A stretch of 9,912 nt of DNA, taken from Mollicutes bacterium (GTDB lineage Bacteria; Bacillota_I; Bacilli_A; RF39; UBA660). The first letter of the stretch is position 1; the number at the start of each line of letters is the position of its first letter. The position numbers and the translations under genes are program-made. A model generated the notes under the pieces. It ran no database searches and was not told where the DNA came from. It saw nothing but the letters and a program-made list of their open reading frames with translations. This document shows positions 1-5,398 of the stretch, one piece after another. The stretch covers positions 1 through 9,912 of the forward strand of contig DUUS01000030.1 of the NCBI GenBank assembly GCA_012841465.1, written 5' to 3'.

Positions 1-31
1 AAAAGGAAGATTTATGTTTCTTCCTTTTTTT
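1..31. terminator. Intrinsic terminator hairpin at the left edge, possibly bidirectional
   Basis: Bases 1-10 (AAAAGGAAGA) pair perfectly with 19-28, leaving an 8-nt loop. A run of T follows on the plus strand (25-31), and on the minus strand the stem ends in TTTT at the window edge. The hairpin overlaps the last codons of the minus-strand membrane protein gene, whose stop is at 12-14. It probably terminates that gene, and the plus-strand U-tract could also serve a convergent gene lying left of the window. The stem is AT-rich and its flank is cut by the window edge, so the bidirectional role is inference. Confidence 0.6.
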
Positions 32-368
32 GTATTCCGATCATTGATCCAAAAGTTGTAAATACAATTATAATTAAGTAATAAAGTAGGGTATCTATTT
101 TATAACTATTTTTAAATAGTAAGCTAAAGATAAAGAAGAATATAGAAAGTGATAAACCTAAGATAAGACCATTTATATAACCTTTTTTATCAGTTTTCTT
201 TCCAATTATAAATCCGCTTAGTAGTGATATTATTCCCATAAATATAAGTATCATTATTTTATAAGATTCAACTCCTAGTAAATTAAGTATTCCTAGTACT
301 AATGGAAATAAGAAAACAAAACCTATCGGGATAACACTTACCTTTAAAAATTTAATTAAGTTATTCAT
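12..368 (-). CDS. TIGR04086-type small integral membrane protein (YrzE-like)
   Basis: A 118-residue, very hydrophobic protein with four predicted membrane segments at about residues 10-31, 38-57, 65-86 and 94-112. The third contains GLILGLSLSIFFF and the loops are short and basic (GKKTDKKG). Size, four-helix layout and glycine-rich helices fit the TIGR04086/YrzE family of uncharacterised Firmicutes membrane proteins. No catalytic motif is visible, and the function of the family is not known to me. The ATG at 366-368 is preceded by a good AGGTGAT ribosome binding site (374-380) with 5 nt spacing. The gene lies 34 bp after the YigZ-like gene on the same strand, so the two are probably co-transcribed. 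The final codons lie inside the terminator hairpin. The family call rests on overall pattern and not on a diagnostic motif. Confidence 0.6.
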   Translation of the reverse strand: MNNLIKFLKVSVIPIGFVFLFPLVLGILNLLGVESYKIMILIFMGIISLLSGFIIGKKTDKKGYINGLILGLSLSIFFFIFSLLFKNSYKIDTLLYYLIIIVFTTFGSMIGIQKKEET

Positions 369-402
369 TAAAAATCACCTAGTAAATACTATGTGATTCT
401 TT

Positions 403-750
403 TTACTTTATACATAAATTAGCTGCTTTAGAATAACTCCTTAGTAGTAGGGGAGCTCCTAGTTTCTTTCCACCAAAATATCTAACTACTACTAGTAAAT
501 GATTATTTAAATTATTTCTTTCAAGTACATTTAATATTTGAATACCTGCAGTATTACTTGGTTCTTTATCATCAGTTTTACCTGCGGTGTTTTTAAATTT
601 ATATGCATAGGGAGCATGTCTTAGTTTTTTATGTTCTTTTTTTAAATCTTCTAAAATAATTTTTATTTCATCTTGTGTTTCTATTTCGTATAAATATCCA
701 TAAAACTTACTTTTCTTCTCTTCGTGCAGTGAAGTATTTATTAATTTCAA
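403..750 (-). CDS. YigZ/IMPACT (UPF0029) family protein, N-terminal domain only
   Basis: A 115-residue protein matching the IMPACT/YigZ N-terminal domain. It shows an early KKSKF (12-16), RHAPYAY (44-50), the hallmark DDKEPSNTAG (60-69; usual form DGEPSGTAG) and RYFGGKKLG (90-98) followed by LRSYSKAA. Bacterial YigZ proteins usually run to about 200 residues with a C-terminal DUF1949 domain. Here the frame stops just after the first domain, and only 34 nt separate it from the next gene, so the second domain is absent. The usual GTGGL/GAGGL step reads GAPLLL. The start is a TTG at 748-750, preceded by AGGTGAT (754-760) with 3 nt spacing, and no ATG lies nearby in frame. Eukaryotic IMPACT and yeast Yih1 regulate Gcn2 signalling. 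The role of the bacterial proteins is unclear, although links to translation have been suggested. Family call is secure, function is not. Confidence 0.85.
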   Translation of the reverse strand: MKLINTSLHEEKKSKFYGYLYEIETQDEIKIILEDLKKEHKKLRHAPYAYKFKNTAGKTDDKEPSNTAGIQILNVLERNNLNNHLLVVVRYFGGKKLGAPLLLRSYSKAANLCIK

Positions 751-753
751 AGT

Positions 754-760
754 ATCACCT
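754..760 (-). promoter_or_regulatory. Ribosome binding site that fixes a TTG start for the YigZ-like gene
   Basis: Read on the minus strand this is AGGTGAT, 3 nt before TTG. The same AGGTGAT type of site precedes the downstream membrane protein gene, which supports TTG as the true start in the absence of a nearby ATG. Confidence 0.6.
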
Positions 761-795
761 AATCTAATTGTACTACAAATATTAGAAATTTGCTG

Positions 796-801
796 TATAA
801 T
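796..801 (+). promoter_or_regulatory. Candidate -10 element for uvrC
   Basis: A perfect TATAAT lies 20 bp before the uvrC start codon. It is immediately preceded by TG, close to but not exactly an extended -10. The only -35 candidate at usable spacing is TACAAA (774-779, 16 bp away), which is a poor match. The short leader would carry the GGTGAT ribosome binding site at 812-817. The 71-bp divergent gap must also hold the promoter of the minus-strand pair, but nothing convincing is visible for it. Confidence 0.4.
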
Positions 802-821
802 AATAGATATCGGTGATTTAA

Positions 822-2585
822 ATGTTTAAAGAAGAATTAAAGTTAGTTCCAAATAAACCAGGATCATACCAAATGTATAATGAAGAGAATGTTATTATAT
901 ATGTTGGTAAGGCTAAAGACTTAAAGAAAAGATTGAGTTCTTATTTTCGTGGCAAAAATACTGGTAAAACAGCTAAAATGGTAAGTGAAATAGCTTACTT
1001 TAAATATATAATTACCTTTACTGAACTTGAATCTTTTATTCTTGAACTTAATTTAATTAAAAAATATAATCCTAAATATAATGTTCTTCTTAAAGATGAT
1101 AAAACCTATCCCTATCTTGAATATACTAAAAAACCTTTTCCTAAACTTAAAGTAGTTAGATATGTTAAAGTAAAAAAACATAAAGATAAATTATTATTTG
1201 GTCCCTATGTAAATGCTTATGCTGCTAGAAGAATTGCTAATTTAATTAATAGATTATATCCACTTAAGAAATGCAAAGGACTTCCTAAAGAGGTTTGTCT
1301 TTATTATCATATAAATGAATGCCACGGTTATTGTGTTAAAGATATCGATAAAGATGTTATTTTAAAGATGGAAAAAGAAATACTTTCTTTTTTAAGAGGA
1401 AATGATAAAATTATTACTGATAAATTAAAAGAAAAGTTAAAGTTTTATTCAGATAATATGAATTATGAAATGGCTCTTGAATTAAAAGAAGAACTTGAAT
1501 ATATAGAAGTTATTTTAGAAAAACAAAAAGTACAAATTAGTAGTAATATTAATGCTGACTTTATTAATTATTATTATAAAGATGGTTATATAGGTATTGA
1601 AATATTATTTATTCGAAATGGTAAATTAAATGGATCTTTTGATGATATATTATTTGTGCCTGATGATTATAAAGATGAACTTGAATCATTTATTGCGCTT
1701 TTTTATAGTAAAAATGAAATACCTAAAGAAGTATATTTACCTGATGTTTTAAATAATGAAATCTTAAAAGAAGTAATTAATACTAAATTCTTTACTCCAG
1801 AGAGAGGTCAGAAGAAAAGACTACTTGAAATGGCAAAAGAAAACGCTAGAGATAATGTAGAGAGCAATTATGAAAAAAATAAAAACATTTTAAAAAGAAC
1901 AGAAGGTGCTAATGAAGAATTATCTGCCTTACTAGGAATCAATATAACTAGAATAGATGCCTTTGATAATTCAAACCTTTTTGGATCATTTTCTGTATCT
2001 GGCATGGTTGTTTATAAAAATGGAAAACCTGCTAGAAAGGAATATCGCAAGTATAAAATTAAAATAGATAAAAATGATGATTATAATACGATGAAAGAAG
2101 TAATTTATAGAAGGTATTACCGGGCTTTAATGGAAAAACTTGAAATGCCTCAGTTAATCCTTGTTGATGGAGGAAAAGGTCAAATTAGTGCAGCGATGGA
2201 AGTACTACAGTCTCTTAACTTAAACATTAAAGTATGTGGTCTTGCTAAAGATGATAAACATAGTACAAGCCAGTTAATTGATGGAGATACCTTAGATGCA
2301 TATAATATCGATAAGACTAGTACTTTATTTTTATATTTAACTAGTATTCAAAATGAAGTACATCGCTTTACTATTAATTATCATAAACAAATAAGAAGTA
2401 AAGGTTTAATATCAAGTATACTTGATGATATTAAAGGAATAGGTCCTAAAAGAAAAAATGAATTAATTAAAGCTTTTGGAAGCATAAATAATATTAAAAA
2501 TGCTGATTTAGTCGAGCTTGAAAAGTATCTTCCATCTGAATCTGCTTTAGAATTAAAGCGAAAACTTGAAAAAAACGACTATTAA
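822..2585 (+). CDS. uvrC: UvrABC system protein C (excision nuclease subunit)
   Basis: UvrC makes the 3' and 5' incisions around damage marked by UvrA/UvrB in nucleotide excision repair. All domains of the family are present in 587 residues. The N-terminal GIY-YIG nuclease has G14-S15-Y16 and Y27-V28-G29, then R37 and E75 at the catalytic Arg and Glu positions. A four-cysteine group (C151, C159, C167, C171) matches the iron-sulfur site described for UvrC. The UvrB-interacting UVR segment is at about 197-232. The RNase H-like nuclease has the DDH triad D382 (DAFDNSN), D449 (LVDGGKGQ) and H514 (EVHRF). Helix-hairpin-helix DNA binding follows at about 532-582 (IKGIGPKRK). The ATG follows GGTGAT with 4 nt spacing, and the protein begins at the usual point just before the GIY-YIG fold. 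It is first in a unit with the two unknown genes, with no terminator between them. Confidence 0.98.
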   Translation: MFKEELKLVPNKPGSYQMYNEENVIIYVGKAKDLKKRLSSYFRGKNTGKTAKMVSEIAYFKYIITFTELESFILELNLIKKYNPKYNVLLKDDKTYPYLEYTKKPFPKLKVVRYVKVKKHKDKLLFGPYVNAYAARRIANLINRLYPLKKCKGLPKEVCLYYHINECHGYCVKDIDKDVILKMEKEILSFLRGNDKIITDKLKEKLKFYSDNMNYEMALELKEELEYIEVILEKQKVQISSNINADFINYYYKDGYIGIEILFIRNGKLNGSFDDILFVPDDYKDELESFIALFYSKNEIPKEVYLPDVLNNEILKEVINTKFFTPERGQKKRLLEMAKENARDNVESNYEKNKNILKRTEGANEELSALLGINITRIDAFDNSNLFGSFSVSGMVVYKNGKPARKEYRKYKIKIDKNDDYNTMKEVIYRRYYRALMEKLEMPQLILVDGGKGQISAAMEVLQSLNLNIKVCGLAKDDKHSTSQLIDGDTLDAYNIDKTSTLFLYLTSIQNEVHRFTINYHKQIRSKGLISSILDDIKGIGPKRKNELIKAFGSINNIKNADLVELEKYLPSESALELKRKLEKNDY

Positions 2586-2601
2586 TGCTATTATATCCCA
2601 C

Positions 2602-2612
2602 AAAGAAAGGGG
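2602..2612 (+). promoter_or_regulatory. Ribosome binding site that decides the start of the first unknown gene
   Basis: The purine run AAAGAAAGGGG ends 7 nt before the ATG at 2620. An in-frame ATG at 2566 lies inside the uvrC coding sequence, has no comparable site, and would add 18 residues that do not fit the paralogue's N-terminus. The 2620 start is therefore preferred. Confidence 0.7.
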
Positions 2613-2619
2613 AACCACC

Positions 2620-3234
2620 ATGGAAAGTAGTAACAGATTAGTATCACTAGATAATGTTTATTTAGCTACTATAACTGAAACAAAGGAAAGAAATATAAAA
2701 GAGGAGAATATTGTCTTATTTGAAAAGACAGATTATACCCTAGGAATTAATAATAAAAAAACCTATACTCAGTATAAAGACTTAGGTACTGGAGTTTATT
2801 ATTATGTAAGTGAAAGTGGCACAACTTTAATAGCTGATAAAAATTATAATGAATTTAAATCAAATGTTAAATTTACAACTAGTAATTTAAGAACATTAAA
2901 AGAAACTTTAGAAGAAGGATCTAAACTTAAAGTAACTAAAAAATCTTCAACTGATTTTGAGTCCGCAATCCTTTTTTGCAAAACATTTCAAAAACATCTA
3001 TATTTACTTGAAAAAGAAACAAGTAATATTGAAGTTGATGAAATGACTATGTCTGCTTGCTATGAACTTTTAATGAATATTTATTCATATGTATATTTAG
3101 GTAAAGAACCTAAAGAAAAAGAATTAACTGAACTTGAAAAATATATTACCAGTTTAGATGACCAAAAAATGAAAAAACAAAAAGAACAAAAAAGACCCAA
3201 GTTAAAACTACTAAGTGGAAATAAGTTAAAGTAA
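2620..3234 (+). CDS. Unknown protein A, tandem paralogue downstream of uvrC
   Basis: I do not recognise this 204-residue protein. It has no signal peptide or membrane segment and appears soluble. The N-terminal half (about 1-100) reads like a small beta-rich domain with NVYL (12-15), VLF (32-34), KTYTQY (47-52), DLG (54-56) and YYYVSESG (60-67). The region from about 100 to 180 looks helical. The tail, about residues 178-204, is strongly basic (repeated Lys/Gln ending in GNKLK), which could mean nucleic acid contact, but that is inference. The same N-terminal pattern recurs at nearly the same spacing in the next gene, so the two are probably diverged duplicates. The gene begins 34 bp after the uvrC stop and its stop is 10 bp before the next ATG, so it belongs to the uvrC transcript. 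Codon use is like that of its neighbours, with no sign of recent transfer. Confidence 0.85.
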   Translation: MESSNRLVSLDNVYLATITETKERNIKEENIVLFEKTDYTLGINNKKTYTQYKDLGTGVYYYVSESGTTLIADKNYNEFKSNVKFTTSNLRTLKETLEEGSKLKVTKKSSTDFESAILFCKTFQKHLYLLEKETSNIEVDEMTMSACYELLMNIYSYVYLGKEPKEKELTELEKYITSLDDQKMKKQKEQKRPKLKLLSGNKLK

Positions 3235-3244
3235 AGGTGAGAAT

Positions 3245-3838
3245 ATGAAAGATAATAATAGTAATGTTTATCTAGGAACCTTATTTGATTCTATTTTGCT
3301 TAATAATGGTGATTATAGTGAACAAGGAGCATTTAAAATACTATTTAAAAAACCAAATGAACTAAAAGTAGTTGATGGTAAAACCTACTCTATATATCAA
3401 CATGCCCTTGGAAATGATTTATTTTATATAAATGAAGATGGTAAAGTAATTAAACATAATATAAATGTACCATTAAGTGTTAAAAGATTAAATCTATCTC
3501 TTGAAGATATTATAACAGTAGAAGATATGAGAATAAAACTTCTAAAATTAATGGAAAATATAAAAACTTTTAACTTAGAAGGAAGAGAACTTTATACTGA
3601 TATAAGCATTGATACATTTAGAATCTTAAGATCAATATTAATGTGCGATGATGAAAAAACCTTAAAAAAATTACTACTTGAAGAATATGAAAATTTAAGA
3701 CAATATTATATACTTGCTATTGAAGGTAATAAAGATAATTTAATCGAACTTATAGAAAATGAATATAAAGAAGCAAATGAAGAAATAAGTGCAACTAATG
3801 AACATGTTAGAGTACTAAGATTAGTTCCAAAAGATTAA
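3245..3838 (+). CDS. Unknown protein B, tandem paralogue downstream of uvrC
   Basis: An unrecognised 197-residue soluble protein. Its N-terminal half repeats the pattern of protein A: NVYL (7-10), ILF (32-34), KTYSIY (46-51), ALG (54-56) and FYINEDG (60-66). The rest is mostly charged and helical (LLLEEYENLRQYY, about residues 141-153), and it lacks the basic tail of protein A, ending instead in LVPKD. The ATG is preceded by AAAGGTGAG (3233-3241), which overlaps the stop codon of protein A, so translation is probably coupled. The stop codon sits in the loop of the terminator that ends the transcript. Co-expression with uvrC is likely from position alone. A role in DNA repair is not shown by anything in the sequence. 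Confidence 0.85.
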   Translation: MKDNNSNVYLGTLFDSILLNNGDYSEQGAFKILFKKPNELKVVDGKTYSIYQHALGNDLFYINEDGKVIKHNINVPLSVKRLNLSLEDIITVEDMRIKLLKLMENIKTFNLEGRELYTDISIDTFRILRSILMCDDEKTLKKLLLEEYENLRQYYILAIEGNKDNLIELIENEYKEANEEISATNEHVRVLRLVPKD

Positions 3839-3856
3839 TGATTTTGGAACTTTTTT
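3823..3856 (+). terminator. Intrinsic terminator folded around the stop codon of protein B
   Basis: GTTCCAAAA (3824-3832) pairs perfectly with TTTTGGAAC (3842-3850), with A3823-T3851 extending the stem. The 9-nt loop contains the TAA stop (3836-3838), and six T follow (3851-3856). The 5' arm is therefore coding sequence (the final Val-Pro-Lys). It ends the uvrC unit 15 bp before the hisS promoter. Confidence 0.85.
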
Positions 3857-3870
3857 AATAATAAGTTTTC

Positions 3871-3899
3871 TTGACATTCTATTTCACTTAGAGTAATAT
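3871..3899 (+). promoter_or_regulatory. Sigma-A-type promoter of the T-box/hisS operon
   Basis: A perfect -35 TTGACA (3871-3876), a 17-bp spacer and TAATAT (3894-3899) as -10. This is the strongest promoter match in the window and stands right after the preceding terminator. Transcription should begin near 3906, immediately before T-box Stem I. Confidence 0.85.
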
Positions 3900-3992
3900 A
3901 ATATTATAGTTTTACATAAAAGAAAAGAACTTATATTTATTTATAAAAGAGAAGGCTAGTGGTGAAAATGCCTATAAATAAAATAAGTTTAT

Positions 3993-3997
3993 GACAC
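3993..3997 (+). promoter_or_regulatory. T-box specifier, GAC (Asp) overlapping CAC (His)
   Basis: The unpaired 3' strand of the specifier loop contains GACAC. GAC is followed by A3996, fitting the conserved purine after the specifier. CAC abuts the lower helix directly and has no such purine. GAC is preferred, and the downstream genes include both aspS and hisS. Confidence 0.7.
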
Positions 3998-4047
3998 TCT
4001 TTTGTAAATGTAAACGAAATAATCGCGTTAAGATTAAAAATGAGCGT

Positions 4048-4114
4048 ACACTAGTAAAGTAAGGTGGCACCGCGGAAAGAAATTTTCGTCCTTACATATT
4101 ATTGGTGTTTTTTT
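4048..4114 (+). terminator. Candidate leader terminator with an unusual upstream arm
   Basis: A seven-T run (4108-4114) stands where the T-box terminator should end. The sequence before it has no strong partner in the 3' arm of the antiterminator. The best partner I find is 4048-4057 (ACACTAGTAA) with 4099-4108, ten pairs including two G-U. This helix encloses the antiterminator instead of competing with it. A short alternative is CACC (4068-4071) with GGTG (4104-4107). The U-run is clear, but which arm is used is not. Confidence 0.4.
4059..4095 (+). promoter_or_regulatory. T-box antiterminator element
   Basis: GTAAGG (4059-4064) pairs with CCTTAC (4090-4095). Next comes the canonical 7-nt bulge TGGCACC (4065-4071), which binds the tRNA 3' end. 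A second helix, 4072-4078 with 4083-4089 (including two G-U pairs), is closed by a GAAA tetraloop (4079-4082). This is a complete antiterminator of the standard shape. Confidence 0.85.
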
Positions 4115-4118
4115 ATTT

Positions 4119-4125
4119 AAAGGAG
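4119..4125 (+). promoter_or_regulatory. Ribosome binding site that decides the hisS start
   Basis: AAAGGAG lies 9 nt before the ATG at 4135. The in-frame ATG at 4102 lies within the terminator region of the T-box leader and has no ribosome binding site, so 4135 is the start. It also gives the usual histidyl-tRNA synthetase N-terminus. Confidence 0.85.
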
Positions 4126-4134
4126 AGAATAAAA

Positions 4135-5397
4135 ATGATAACAAAACCAAAAGGAACAAGTGATATTTACGGACTAGAAGCTAAAAAAAGAGCTTATGTT
4201 GATGAAATACTAAAAAATGTCTGTGAAAGTTATAATTATAATTATGTAGAAACCCCTGTCTTTGAAGCATCAGAGCTTTTTCACCGTGGTGTTGGTGAAA
4301 CAACTGATATTGTCAGTAAAGAAACCTATACATTTTTAGATAGAGGAAACAGAAGTATTACTCTAAGACCAGAGGGAACTGCAGGTATTGTCAGATGGTT
4401 TATCGAAAACAAACTATATGGAAATATGACTGAACCAGTAAAGGTATATTATAATTCTAAAATGTACCGCTATGAAAGACCTCAAGCAGGAAGATATCGC
4501 GAATTTACTCAGTTTGGAATTGAGCTACTTGGATCAGATGATATCTTTGCTGATATTGATGTAATAAGTTTAGTTTATAATACCTATTTACTTTTAGGAC
4601 TTAAAGGAGTAAAACTTTCGATTAATACTTTAGGTGATAAAGAATCAAGAGAAAATTATAAAAAAGCATTAGTAGATTATTTAAAACCTAATATTAAATT
4701 ATTATGTAGTGACTGTCAAAAAAGATTTAATAATAATCCCCTAAGAATTTTAGATTGTAAAGTAGATATAGATTCAGATATATTAAAAAATGCTCCTAGT
4801 ACCTATGATTATTTAAATGAAGAAAGTAAAAAAAGATATGAAAAAATCAAAGATTATTTAGATCTTTTAGATATTAATTATGAAGAAGATTTTTCATTAG
4901 TAAGAGGACTTGACTACTATGATCACTTAATATTTGAAGTATATGCTGATGTAGAAGGTCTTGGGGGAATTGCCCTAGGTGGTGGAGGAAGATATAATAA
5001 TTTAGTCGAAACCCTAGGCGGGCCAAGTGTTCCAGCAGTTGGCTTTGCAATGGGATATGACCGAACTATCCTTGCGATGGATAATTCAAATGTTAATTTT
5101 GATATAAAAGATGAAATAGATGTATTTATTATGTATGTATCTGATACTGAAAAAGAAACAGCTTCATACTTAACTCAAGATTTAAGATTAAATGGATTTA
5201 TTACTGAAACAGATATGTTTGGTAAAAGCTTAAAAGCACAATTTAAAACAGTAAATAGAATAAATCCTAAATATTTAGTTATTCTAAATGATAAAGATTT
5301 AAAAGAAAATATAGTAACAGTTAAAGATAATTTAACTAAAGAAGAAGAAAAGATAAAAATAACTGAACTAACAAGTTATTTATTTGAAAGGATTTAA
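4135..5397 (+). CDS. hisS: Histidine--tRNA ligase
   Basis: A class II synthetase that charges tRNA-His with histidine in the cytoplasm. The 420-residue length is typical. It begins with the family's KPKGTSDIYG. Motif 2 carries MYRYERPQAGRYREF (110-124). The histidine-specific HisA signature is LVRGLDYYDH (255-264, with the catalytic Arg at 257) and HisB is ALGGGGRYNNLVETLGG (about 280-296). Motif 3 is GFAMGYDR (303-310). A CSDC...NPLRILDCK stretch lies in the insertion domain between motifs 2 and HisA. The C-terminal anticodon-binding domain covers about 325-420. The gene is the first after the T-box leader, and its stop is one base before the asnS ATG. It lacks the features of the HisZ paralogue, since both His motifs are intact. 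Its control by what looks like a tRNA-Asp-sensing leader is notable. Confidence 0.98.
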   Translation: MITKPKGTSDIYGLEAKKRAYVDEILKNVCESYNYNYVETPVFEASELFHRGVGETTDIVSKETYTFLDRGNRSITLRPEGTAGIVRWFIENKLYGNMTEPVKVYYNSKMYRYERPQAGRYREFTQFGIELLGSDDIFADIDVISLVYNTYLLLGLKGVKLSINTLGDKESRENYKKALVDYLKPNIKLLCSDCQKRFNNNPLRILDCKVDIDSDILKNAPSTYDYLNEESKKRYEKIKDYLDLLDINYEEDFSLVRGLDYYDHLIFEVYADVEGLGGIALGGGGRYNNLVETLGGPSVPAVGFAMGYDRTILAMDNSNVNFDIKDEIDVFIMYVSDTEKETASYLTQDLRLNGFITETDMFGKSLKAQFKTVNRINPKYLVILNDKDLKENIVTVKDNLTKEEEKIKITELTSYLFERI

Positions 5398-5398
5398 A

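Larger units (their letters stand above)
3906..4114 (+). ncRNA. T-box riboswitch leader of the hisS-asnS-aspS-gatCA operon
   Basis: A tRNA-sensing leader recognised by its conserved T-box AAGGTGGCACCGCGG (4061-4075). The base of Stem I pairs 3911-3923 with 3998-4008. The upper arm pairs 3928-3945 with 3973-3989 with one bulged base. The distal part holds the AGAGA-type internal loop (3946-3953), a GGC/GCC helix and the conserved GGTG (3961-3964). The specifier loop, 3' strand 3990-3997, reads TATGACAC: GAC (Asp) at 3993-3995, followed by the expected purine, and an overlapping CAC (His) at 3995-3997. A small hairpin (AACG 4013-4016 with CGTT 4026-4029) may be Stem III. The T-box bulge is UGGC, whose variable C would pair with discriminator G73 of tRNA-Asp (or Asn) but not C73 of tRNA-His. 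Uncharged tRNA-Asp is therefore the likely ligand. Helix limits are read by eye. Confidence 0.95.

Noticed and set aside
2566..2619. Upstream ATG for unknown protein A inside uvrC
   Set aside because: It would overlap uvrC by 20 nt, has no ribosome binding site, and would add residues absent from the paralogue. The 2620 ATG has a good site.
4102..4134. Upstream ATG for hisS
   Set aside because: It lies in the T-box terminator/U-run region. The AAAGGAG site and the conserved N-terminus place the start at 4135.
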